Shown here one piece after another: positions 1-10,764 of a stretch of 64,000 nt of DNA (its first letter is position 1; every line of letters begins with the position of its first letter). The translations under genes were made by a program, and so were the position numbers. Origin of the DNA: Pyropia haitanensis (lineage: Eukaryota > Rhodophyta > Bangiophyceae > Bangiales > Bangiaceae). Below the pieces are notes generated by a model. The model saw only the letters and a program-made list of their open reading frames with translations, searched no databases and was not told where the DNA came from. Where the stretch lies: the NCBI GenBank assembly GCA_008729055.1, contig SDUX01000010.1, positions 2,867,090 through 2,931,089 on the forward strand. The letters are read 5' to 3'.

Positions 1-3000
1 TCCATATACTTACTAAGTGCCATGATGATATTCTGTGAACAGAAATGCTAGAGTGCAATGTCTCACGTGTCAACCGTGTGCCCGAGGCGGCCACCGGACC
101 AGGATGGTACGGTCGCTCCGCCAAATTGCAACCCTTCCCACAAACCGCCGGTCCGACCCCCCCCTTCTCTTCACGTAAGTAGGGTCCTCGAGCGCTCCCC
201 GCCCCTAGCCGCGTTCCACTGGGGTACGATCGCGGACCACTGCGGCTGGCACATAGGCGTAGCGGTACCTCATTCCCTCCCCCCCCCACCCTCCGAGTCC
301 GCTTTTCCCTTCTCAATATTCTGTGGTAGACGCCCGCTTGCTATCGCGGCTACCTCAGCCACGGCCGCACAGCGAGCCCTTCATCGCCATCCGAACGCCC
401 CGAGCAGCCATGAGCATGTTCAAGGCAAACGGCTGCTCCCGCCCGGGCGCGTTCTCCAGACCCTCGGCCACGCAATCCTGCAAGGCAACGGTCGCGCCAG
501 CCTCCCTCCCCATCCCGCCAACGCCCATATCAGACTCGAGCAGGCGTGGCGCCCGCCCCTGCACGCCGCGCGCTCAATCGTGGTCCATTTGCAGTGCAAT
601 GACTGTCACGACGTGCTGTCAAGCTGTCCCGCTTTGGCGCCGGCAGCCCCGACTCGCGGGCGGCCCCGGGCGTGCAATACGCCCCTTCCTGTCTGTCCCT
701 TCCTGGGCGGGATGGTTCATTCGCCAACAGTGACAGAGGAGGTTAGGGATAGAGCAGGAGAGGGCAAGATGTAGGGTCGGTCGGTTTCCGTTCGCGACCC
801 TGTGTGCGGCCACGCGGATCCGATCGGAGTGAAGCGGCTGGCGCTGGCTGTCCCCTCTGTCTCGCACTACAGAGTGCTTCCAAACGGCAGGGAGAGGGGG
901 GTGGCTTCAGCGCCATTCGTGCGGTACCGGTGGCGGAACCGCAATCACCCTCACTGACTTTGCACGTGTTCCCAGCTCCCCCACAACCGCTCCTGCCTTG
1001 CACTCCTCTACTCGAAGAGTCGGAAGAAGCGTCTTTTTATCAAGGCTGGGGTACCCCCGTATCCGCCTCTCTTCCCTACCCTTCTTTCGCCTTTTGCCCC
1101 ACATTTGCAGCTCGTGAAGCCGAGGCCCATGCCCAGTTGAGATACTGTTCCTTCGTTTTCGTCCACCACCCGTACCCCGTCCGCCCGTCACTCGCCAACG
1201 GCGTGCCACACGATCCACGGCCTCCCTCCTCAGAGTACGAAGCGACGGTTTCAGAGCCAGCCGGGGGGACAGGCCGGACTCCAGCGTCGGGGGGTTGACA
1301 CGGGGGAGTGTCCCGCGGCTCCACTGCGCGGGGCGCACAATTTTATTTCTTTTTCGCTATTTCTGTTTTTCTTTTTTTGCATGCATCGAGCATCCTGGGT
1401 GGCAGCCGCCCGCGGGCGGCCAGTTGGCACGGCGGGACACCAACGGCGCCGACACCCTCGCACTCCGGGTGCCACCCTGGCATCCTGCGAGCACCAGCGG
1501 CTGGCAGCGGCAGTGGCGGTTGCGGTGGCGGCCGCAGTTGCAGGCGGAAGACCCCCCCCCTATACTATTTCGTGCGCAGGGGCTCGTCGAGAGGGGGGGC
1601 GAGCGAGCGTGCGCGGCACCCGACCGTCCCCTGCGGCTGCGTGTCCCGTGGCTGCAGCGGGGAAAGTTCGAGGTGGTGGCAGTCGCGAACGCCTGCCAGA
1701 CGCACCCGATCCCCCGCCTCGGCAGCGTCGCAACACAGTTCGCGCGCTCCGATCCGACCTACACTGCAGGGGGGGCAGAGGGGGTTCTTGATGGCGCGAG
1801 CCAGCCGAGAGGGGCAACTGGGGTGGGGGTGACGGAGGCCAAGCCCTCCTTCCGCTGTTCGTTTCGCAATGTCACCAACCCGATCGGCGTGGTGACCGTA
1901 CTCAGCAGCCCCCCTGCTACCCACGCTCCAATGAGAGCGCGTGCGCTCCCCACCGGTGCTCCAGAGAAGGGACAAGTGGGACGAGCTACACTGGGTGGTC
2001 CGCCGCCGCGTGGAAAATCGGCATCCGCGAGCGCGACGCATTGGACGTTAGACACCGCCATAGCAGCAGCGCGTTGGTGGACGTGCGTGGGCGTGGGTAT
2101 CCCCCGACGTGCCCGCAGAACATTGCTTGCTGCCCATTCTCCCCTCCCCGGCACCATCCTGCGCTTCTTTCCTGGCGTGGGCGGCCATGCACGCCCCCTT
2201 CGCCCCGTGGGGTCCGCGCGTCGCCCCGCAGGCCCGCACCGCGAGGAGTCTCCCCGCCATCCCGACGCCGCTCCGTTGGCACCCCAACACCAACCGCCCA
2301 TACCGCCGTGAACGGGTGGGGTACTGCGGCACGGGGTGCGCAGACGGCGGCGGGGAGTGATCCCAGGACTTCTACGCAGGGGCTTGATCGAGGGCGGAGA
2401 GGCACACTGGTGGAGGTGTCGGGGGGATGGTGGCGGCGGTGGCTTGCTTGACCCGTGCTCGAATAGGAAGAGCCAGCTCCCATCCCCTCTTCACCCCTGT
2501 GGAGGCCCGCCTCTTTGTGCGGCACGGGCGCGAGCAGTGGCGGGCGTTGCGGGAGATTCAGCCGGGCTGTCCCTTGGATCCGGCAGCCCCGCACGCCCTT
2601 CCCCATCAGCCAAACACTGCACGCGCAACCAGCGCCAACCTAGCCACCTCGGCGTGACGGGCGCACACCGCGCCCACCCTCGCACCCAACCCCCCACACC
2701 ACCGCTTAATCCCTGGGGGTACGTTGATTCCTCCTGTGCGGTCTGATGGGAGCGGCGGGAGGCGGGCGGCGCGCGGCGGGGCGGGGCTAGCGGCTCGGGC
2801 GGCCACCTTGCTTTTTCAACCACCCACGCTGAATGCTACTCCCCGCTCTCCCCAGCCTTCCTCCGCGCCCTGACCGCCCGCAGACGCTTTCGGACGGTGT
2901 CCCGCTACCGGGAGCGCGACGACGAACAGTGTCTGCGCCCGACGCCGCGCGCCCCTGACCGCTATGGCGGGGTGGCGGGCGGCGGCCGAGGCAGGCGGCT

Positions 3001-3490
3001 GGAGCGCTGGGTGGGGTGGGGGGCTGGGCGCGCGCGGCAGGGCGGGAGGCGCGGCGGGCGTGCCCCTGTGTCCCCAGCGCACACGGCGGGGCGCGACAGT
3101 GTGCGCGACGCGGGCCGTTGGTGGTGGCGTGGAAAGGTGGGGGACGGGGGGGGTGCGACGGCGGCGTTGGTCTCAACGGACGTCGCCGCGGCTGGGTCGA
3201 TTGCGGGCGTGCGCCGACGGGTATAAGAGAGGTGGCTGTGGGGGTCGGTGGGGTCGCGGCCAGCGTCACGACACTCCCGTCTGCTTTTCCTGCGAGCACC
3301 CATCCCGCTGTGACCACGTCCCCCCGCGGTACGATCCAACGACGTGGCCCCCCCCAACCACCCCGCTTCCTTTGCCTTCCACATCACCCCCCACGCCGAT
3401 CCACCCATATCTCTGACAAGCCCCCGCATCACATGCCCCCCCCTCAAAGTTTTCTTCGTTTTGGTCCCACACCCGACAACACCCAAGAAG
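1..3490. other. No supported gene; moderately GC-rich flank
   Basis: Several open frames exist on both strands but none shows a recognisable motif, a consistent splice pattern or a change in amino-acid texture that separates it from its shadows. The last 150 bases or so before 3491 are rich in C and T on the plus strand and poor in G, like the leaders of other plus-strand genes here, and are probably the 5' leader of the gene starting at 3491. Confidence 0.5.
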
Positions 3491-3767
3491 ATGGACGCTA
3501 ACGGCTCCCCCCACGGCTTTCCCGGCACGACGGGCGGGCCCCCCACCATCCCGACCACCCGCCGCGACGGAGTCACGACGGCGGCGGCGCGCGCTCACTT
3601 CGCCGCCATCGCAGCCGCCGGCGGCGGGCCGCCTCACACCCACACCTGGCAGCGCGTCACTGAGTTGGTGACCGCCGCGTCCGCGGCGGCCGCCGCCGCC
3701 GCGTCGGGCGGCGGCTCGGCTACGGCGGCAACGAGCGCGGCGGGGGAGGCCGCCGCCGCCGCCGTCG

Positions 3768-3798
<31 letters not shown>

Positions 3799-5962
3799 CG
3801 TCGCCGCCGCCGCCGCCGCCGCCGAAGACGCCGGGGCATCGCCATGGCAGGCGGACGGCAGTGGCGGCGGCGGCGGCGGCATGCGCGGCGGGGGCGGGCC
3901 CGCCGAGGGCAACGGTGGCCATCCCCCGCCGTGGCCGTCGCCGTCGATGTCGTCCCCGTGGCCCCAGCGGGAGCTGTCCCAACAGCGGCTGCTGCCCTTT
4001 CAAGAGCTGCTCCGCGCCGTCGACGACGCGGCGGCCGCGGAGCAAGTTGGGTGGGTGCTGCCGACGGCAGCGGTGGCGGCGGCGGCGGCAGCCGACGAGG
4101 CGCAGGCGCCGCGCGTCGGCACGGTCTGGCTCGGCGGCTCGCAGGCGGACGAGCGGGCGTTCAAGAGTCTCACCGGGACCACCGGCGGCGGCTCCGCTGG
4201 CGGCCGCGGCGGCGGTGGTGGCGACAACGGCGTTCGTTTCTCTGGCTCGACATCCGCATCCGCCGCCCTGTGGGTGGCCCCTCTGGCAGAGGACGGCGAC
4301 TCCCCGGCGGTGACCTCCCCTGCGCGGACTGCCGCGGTCCCGGCGAGCTGTGCCGCACCAGATGGCGGCGGGTTGGCAGCCGCCGCGGCGGCGGCCGCCC
4401 CTGTGACCGCGGCAGCCACCCCAGCGGGGCGGCTTTTTGAATCCAGCGCATCGACGGGACAGGCGGTGGCGTCCCCCCCCCCGGCCAAGAGCGGCCCCAC
4501 CCTGGCCGCGACGCAGGCTCAGCGCAATACTTTTTGGGTGACGGTGCTAGACGTGGCGTCGCCGCAGCTGCAGGAGGAACGTGTCGCCCGTGGCGTCCAC
4601 CCTGCCGTCGCGGCGCGGTCCCCACCGACGGGTGGGGCGGCTGGCAACGCCTGCGGCAGCGGGACTGCGGGCGACTCCGCGCGCGGCGGCGGCGGCGACG
4701 GCGGCGTCCCCGCCCCCGCGGTGGCCGGCGCGCAGCCCGATGTGCTCATGGGCGGCGGCGGCCAGGTGAGCAACGGCGCCGCCGGTTTGGGCGTCGGCAG
4801 TGCCGGCCACGACAGCGGTGGCGGCGGCGGCCTTGACACTCCCCAGGCGCAGTGGCGACGCGTCTTTCAAGCGCGCTACGAGGACGACCGTTTGGGTGCG
4901 GCCGGTGGCGTCGCCGACGCCCGCCGCCCGCCGCAGCCGCTCCCCGTGACCGGTGCGAGTGGCGGGGATGGCGGCGGGTCGCCTGCCGCCCAGCGGAACG
5001 AGATGATGCTCCACGCGCACGGCGGCGACGGCGGCAGCAGCGCCGCGGTGCCCGTCGGTCCCGGCGGTGGTGGCACGGACGGCGTGGCGCACCCGTTCAT
5101 GGCGCCGTCGGCGGCGGCCGCGGCGGGCGCGGGCGCCGCCCGCCCCCTCACGCCCGCGCCGACCGACCGCCTCGTCCCGGGGGCCGTGCCGTCGGCGGCG
5201 GCGGTCGCCGCCTGGTCCAGTGGCCACGGCGGCGGCGGCGTCCACGCGTGCGCCGCCCCCTCGTGGGGCGGCGTGGAGGTGGGCGCCGCCATGGTCACGG
5301 CCGCGACTGGCGTTGGCGGCGACGGCGCGGCGGCCCTGGACCTCGTCCACAGCGCCGGCAGCGTGGCAGACGCGCCGGCGGTCGCCGCCAACGTTGGCGC
5401 CGCCGCCGCCGCCGCGGAAGAGTCGGACCTGGTCCACCACGCCGGCCGCGCCGGGGGGCCTCTCCCGATGGCCGCCGCGCCCGCCATTGGCGCCGCCGCC
5501 GCCACCGCGGCCGCCACCGCCACCGGACATGGCGCGCTGGGCGGCGGCGGTACCGCCATGGACGCGGCAGTGGCCGACGTCGCCGCGTCCGCGGCGGTGC
5601 CCGTGGCGGACGCGGCGATCCTCAACGCCGCCCCCTCCCCTCTGCCCCCGCCCCCCCCACCCCCCCCCCCCCCCCCCCCCCCAGCCGGCATCCTCCCCCC
5701 CATCGGCTTCTACCGCAGCTGCCCATACCCATGCGCCGTCTGCGCGGCGGAAGCGCCGGGCCTGCCCGCCGCCGCGCTCGAAGCGGGCGACGTGTACGGG
5801 GAGGGCGGGCCGTGCGTGTACGTGTGCGCCGGGTGCGGCGTCATCATGGGCACCGACGCGCCCGCCGCGGCGCGCGGCTGGACCGTCTGTGGGCCGTTTG
5901 TGCGCGCGTTTGTGTGTGGCGCGTGCCGCGCCGTGTGGCGGACGCTCCCCTACGTGGCCTAG
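3491..5962 (+). CDS. Ala/Gly-rich protein with Cys-rich (putative zinc-binding) C-terminal domain
   Basis: An uninterrupted frame of 823 residues from the ATG that follows a pyrimidine-rich leader (AAGAAGATGG context). The open frame extends upstream to 3344, but only with a GTG, so 3491 is preferred. Most of the protein is Ala/Gly low complexity with short ordered-looking islands, for example around WVTVLDVASPQLQEE near residue 350 and FQARYEDDR near 460. A poly-Pro stretch near residue 720-735 is followed by a compact final 81 residues with CPYPCAVC, CVYVCAGC, WTVC and CGAC, that is, three CxxC pairs plus extra Cys, spaced like a treble-clef or ribbon zinc site. I do not recognise the family. 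The Cys-rich end makes this strand and frame convincing. DNA/RNA binding or protein interaction is possible but unproven. Confidence 0.65.
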
Positions 5963-8257
5963 GCCCGCGGCGGGTGGCACGAGCACGTGTCGGGAGAGGG
6001 AGAGGCGGGGAAGGGGGGGGGTCGGGGCGTCGGTGCGGAGCGTGCTGAATGGAGGGGGGGTGGCGGAGGGGGCGTGAGGCTGCCGGGGGGAGGGGAGGGT
6101 GGCTTGTATGAATCTGTGACTTGTCGTTGCGTGTGACGGTGACTGCGCGTGTCGTGCGAAATTAGTTGTCTCTGCTTTTTTGTTTCTTTGTGTGCGTACC
6201 GCGCTACTTGCGTCACGCGGGAGTGCCCCGCCGGGAGAGGCGTTTCCACCGCGGGGGGGGCACCTACGCGGTGGTCTACGAAAACACCGCCGACGCGTGA
6301 GAGGTTGGCTATGAATGGTGATTTCATTCCACAGTGGCGCGTGAGGTACCGTGTCGGTGGGCTGACGACCCCCGTGGCCAGTCACGGTGTCCGGGCGGCC
6401 CTTATCCGCCCAAGAGACTGCCTCCCTCCCGCTGACCTCTTCCCCCGTCCCTCCCTCCCGCTCGCCTCTGTCCCCTTCCCTTCCCCCCGCCACTGCTGCC
6501 ATGACGGTCGTCCTGCCCCCGAGCTGGCGTCTGCGACTGCCGCTGGTCACGTCGCTCGGATCGGCCGCCGCACCGCCGCCGCCGGCGACGATGCCGCGCC
6601 ATGGCGGTTCGGGGTAGCCGCACCGGTGCGCCCTCCCCTCACCCACCCCCCCCGCCCACCCCACCCCCTCCCCCCGCTTCCTCACCGCCACCACCGCCAC
6701 CGATGCTGGCAAGCATGACGGGCACGGCGTTGCGACGGGGATAGGCCGGAGGTCCGTGTGTCCCCCCCAGTCGCCTCCACCAGCGGCTGTGGATGCTGCC
6801 GCCGTCGGCGGGCGTCACACCCGCTGGAGCACACGGCGGCCGCGGCGTTGCCTTGCCTGCCCTCCCCCCTCGTCGACGCGACGGTGGCGGCGGCAAGTGG
6901 TGGCGGCGCCCGTCCCGCCCCCGACCGGGGGAGCCAGTGCGGACAGGGGACAGCCGCCGCACCGCACCCGCCCCGCTCGTGGGTCCCCCTCGTCGGCCGC
7001 ACCGGCGCGGCGACCGCCGCGTTCGCGGCCGCCATCGCCGCGGCGCGCGCCTCGTCTCCGCGGCCGCTCTCCACGCGCCGGCGGGAAGGGCGCTCGATGG
7101 GTCCCCGGAGGCGGCGTTGCCGGCTCGCTTGTCCCCCGTCGCGCCACCACCGCGTGCCTGGGGCGGCGGTCGGCGCCTTCCGCCGCTGCCAACGCGGCGG
7201 CGGCGGCGGCGCCGCCGCTGGTACAGCCGCCGCTATCGCCCCCACCGGTGAAGTGGTCGGCCTACCGTCCGCCACCGTGGCGACCTGCCGCTGTCGCCAT
7301 CCGACGGGCACGCCGGCGGTGCACCTGGCGCTGGCCGGCGGCTGGGCGCGGCGCCGTAGCCGCATGTACTGTACTTGTGACCGACGTGGCCGACGGGGAC
7401 ACGCGGCGGGGGTTGCGGCCGACGCCGCGGCGGCGACACCAGCGCGGCGGCGACCGCCGCCGGCGCGAGCGTTGCGCGGAGGGCGCTTGCGCGGGAACAT
7501 CCTCACGCGCTGCCGCGGGGGGGGCGTGGGGGGGACGCTGCCGCTGCGCCCGCCGGGGGTGGACTGCCCCGACGCGGCGGATGACGGCCAGCCGGGCCAG
7601 TCGCTGGGGGTGGCCGCCACGGCGACGGTTGAAGACCGCCTCGTCATTCAAGGTGGTCCAGGCCCTTTGGTGGGAGGCAGCGAGGGCGGTGAGGACGGGC
7701 GGCTCGAGGCGGACGTGTCGGCTCTGGGGGGGTGGGCGTGGGGGCACAGGGGCGGGGAGTGAGTCCCCGTCAGAGTTCAAGGTCCACATGCGGGGGGGAG
7801 GGCGGAGTGAAGGGGAGCAGAAATGGCACGGAGCAGCTGATGGCGCGGGGGGGGATGTTGGGGGGGTGCGTCGGACGGCCGCCCCCCTGCTCCTGTTCGT
7901 CTCTTGTCTGGGCACGCCACAGGGGGGGGGATTGGCACCGCCGCGCGGCGCGGCCGCCCGCGCCGCCGGCAGGCAACGTTTCCCGTCATCCCGCCGCCAC
8001 CCGGCAGTGCGGGGTTGGGTGCGACGGCCCCGCCGGCGGTCTGCTGGGAGCCCGGCTCGACGTCGCGTCGACCGCCGCCGCGGCCGCCCGCCGCCGGCAA
8101 CGGCGCCGCTGTCCACGGCGGCGGCTGCGCCGCACTCACGGCGACGGCTGGCGTGGCGGTGCTGACCCCCCCGCCGATTCCCCCCCCCCCCCCCACCGCC
8201 CCCCACCCCCCCACAGTGCCTGCGGGGTACCACCTCAGCAGGGGACGCCACACCCGC
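5963..8257. other. No supported gene between two converging genes
   Basis: The region holds long overlapping open frames on both strands, such as 6758-7762 on plus and 7262-8251 on minus, but they are Arg/Pro/Ala-rich shadows without recognisable domains. Converging transcripts from 3491-5962 and 8258-10764 probably contribute their 3' untranslated regions. No clear AATAAA was seen on either strand close to the two stop codons. Confidence 0.4.
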
Positions 8258-8480
8258 TCAGCAGCCGTCCCCTCCCCCCTCTCCCCCTCCCTCCGCTGCC
8301 ACCGCCGCCACCGCCACCGCCTCGAGCCGCGCGTACCGCGCCACCGCCCGCCCGTACACGGCCGCCGCGCCCGGCGACGGCGTCGCGACGACCGTCGCCC
8401 CCCCCCCCGGCGGGTCTGGGTGGGCGGCCAGCCAGTCGGCCCACCTCAGCGGGGCGCCGCCGCCGCCGCCGCCCGTCGCC

Positions 8481-8532
<52 letters not shown>

Positions 8533-10297
8533 CGCCGTGGCCCGCGCGCAGCGCCGCCCCCCGCGACGCCGACGCCGGGTGCGCGGCAACCGCGACGGGC
8601 GCGCCGAGGACGTCGGCAAGGACCGCGGCGAGCGCGGCGGAGCGGGCGCCGCCGCCCGTTGCGAGCACCGCCCGCGGCGGCGGGAGGCCCAGGGGGGGGC
8701 GTGCGCCGCGATGGCGAGCGCCCGCGACTCGGCCGCCGCGCGGGCGAGCGTGGCGGCCGACACGGACGACGCGGGGATGCGCTTGTCATCCTGAGGGCGG
8801 GGGGGGGCAAACACAAGGGCGGGGGGGGGGGGAAGGGGGGAGGGGGAGAGCAGGGCAACGGCGACCCCAGCGGCGCAAGAGACACGGCAGCAGCAGCACA
8901 AGGGCCGACGGTCAGCAGCTGGTGCGGCAGCGCAGCGGCGCGGCACGACGCGAAGCGGCACGCCACGCACCCCCCCCCGCCGCGGCCATCCCCGGCAGCA
9001 GCGCGTCCGACGCCGCGGCCGCCGCCACCCCCCACGGCGCGCACGACCCCCCCCCAACGCCCACTTCCTCCGCTGTGGCGGCACCTCCCCCCCCCCCCCC
9101 CCGCTCGCGCCGTACCTTGTCAAAGAGGATGACCCCCCCCGGCGCGGCGGCGGTGCGCGGCAGGATCTCGGGCACCGCCCAAAAAAAGCCAACGACGCCC
9201 CCGTTGCCCCGCGGCGTGCGCGCAACGGCCGCGTCAAAGGCCGCCCAGCGGGCCGCTTCGTCGTCGGCCGCGGCGGCGGCGGCAGCGTCGCCCCCCCCAG
9301 GCCCGCCGCCGTCGGCACCGCCGTCGTGGCCGGCGCCGCCCAGACCCCGTCCACCTCCCCCTTTCCCTCCCGCCGCCGCCGCCGCCGCCTCCTCGTCCAC
9401 GACCCGGTCCCGCACGCCCGCGCGCGTCACGCCGCCATTGGCGTAGCACAGCAGCGGCACGTAGCCGCGGCCCAGCGGGGAGCGGAAGAGGTGCGCGGCG
9501 GGCACGCCCACCCCAGACGCGGTCAGCGCAAACGCCGTGTCAGACGTGCCCAGCGAGACGACCAGCTCCCCGCCTCCCCCCCCCTCCCTCCCCTTACCGC
9601 CGCCGCCGCCGCCGCCGCCGCCGCGGTCGCCGTCACCACCGTTGCCGTCGCCACCGCCGCCGCGGCCAGCATCCGCGGCGGGCGCGTCGACCAGCCGCAA
9701 CCCCGCCGCCGAGTTCATATTGTCCCCCGACCACGCGACGACCGCCGCGTCGGCCGAAAAGCCGTACCGCCGCACCCAGTGCGCCGCCACCCGCCCGACC
9801 ACCGCCGTGCCCTCCACCGGCGCGGGTGCCAGCTTGGCCGCCAGCCCGTCGTCGACCGCGTCAACGGCGGCCGCCGCCCACCGCGGCGGCGCCGCGTGGA
9901 CGGCGGCGAGGTTCATGCCGCTCGCGTCGCCAACGTCCTCCGCCACCAGGCCGCCCGTCAGCAGCGACGCCATGTACGCCGACAGCAGGCTGATCCGCAC
10001 GGTGGCCGCGTAGGCGGCCGACGGGGGTGGCGGGGGGGTGGGCGGGGGGGGCACGCCGCCGCCGCCATTGCGAAAGGCCAGGATCTGGGCGGCGGAGAAG
10101 CGCGCGTGCGCGCGGGAGCCGGTGGCCGCGGCGAGCGCGGCGGCGCCGCCGGCGGCCGCCTCGAGCGCCCGGCACTCGGCGTCGGTGGAGGCGTCTTGCC
10201 AGATGGGCGCCCGGGGGAGCGTAAACGCCGCGTCGGTGAGGATGTCCGCGACGGACGGGCCAGACGGGGGGGTCCACGGCGGGACCTCACCACCATT

Positions 10298-10328
<31 letters not shown>

Positions 10329-10764
10329 TCGCCGCCACCCCCGCCACTCTGTGCGGCCGCCGCGGGTGCCGCGGCAGCGGCAGCGGCGGCGCCCCCCCCC
10401 CCTCCCCCCCTCCCCCCCCTTCCCTCAGCCGACGCAGCCGCTCCACCCCCTCTGCCGACCAGTACACACACCCGTGCTGCTGTGCCGAGCCCGACACCGC
10501 GGAGACCGCGGCAAACGGAAAGCCGTCGGCGGCCATGGCGGCAAAGAGGGCCTCGACGGCGGCGGCAAACAGCAGCGACGCGGACCGCGCGCTGCGCGGT
10601 GCGGGGCCGGGTGCCACGACCGGGTGGTACGCCGCGAGCGACGGGTGCGTGTAGGGGAGGCCATACTCGGCGACGGGGTGGAGGGTGGCCGCGTCGAGGG
10701 CGGTGGCCTTGATGGACTGGGTGGCCACGTCCAGGCCGAGGAGCAGGGGGGGGGATGGCGGCAT
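8258..10764 (-). CDS. XYLB: Xylulokinase (FGGY carbohydrate kinase), one intron, two apparent frame breaks
   Basis: Phosphorylates D-xylulose with ATP by family assignment. From the ATG at 10764 the N-terminal lobe has the phosphate-binding start LGLDVATQSIKATALD and the substrate motif SGSAQQHGCVYW. After a Gly-rich insert come SPIWQDAST-like IWQDASTDAECR, an ATGSRAHARFSAAQI segment typical of eukaryotic xylulokinases, the substrate residues around WSGDNMNSAAG, and the ATPase-fold motif SLGTSDTAF. Exon 1 ends at 9116 (FDK, donor GTACGG); exon 2 starts at 8790 (DDKRIPASS, acceptor CCCTCAG), giving a 325-base phase-0 intron at 8791-9115. The second half ends with the conserved LATGGGARS nucleotide-site motif. 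Two frame changes are needed: in the G runs at about 10390-10421, and at the 8-base G run near 8692-8699, where one more base restores the frame exactly. Homopolymer error is more likely than pseudogenisation. Confidence 0.9.

Noticed and set aside
320..345. ATTCTGTGG-A/T-AGACGCCC shared with about 22020-22040
   Set aside because: A 19-base near-match with flanks that do not align. A match of that kind is expected about once by chance in 64 kb.
58..774. A 238-residue plus-strand frame and an overlapping 69-residue minus-strand frame
   Set aside because: The minus frame looks slightly protein-like, but neither has a recognised motif or supporting context.
3344..3490. N-terminal extension of the gene at 3491
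   Set aside because: It needs a GTG start and translates a C/T-rich leader. The ATG at 3491 fits the pattern of other genes here.
6758..8251. Overlapping frames of over 300 residues on both strands
   Set aside because: There are no domains, splice-consistent joins or leader signal. In this composition frames of that length arise by chance.
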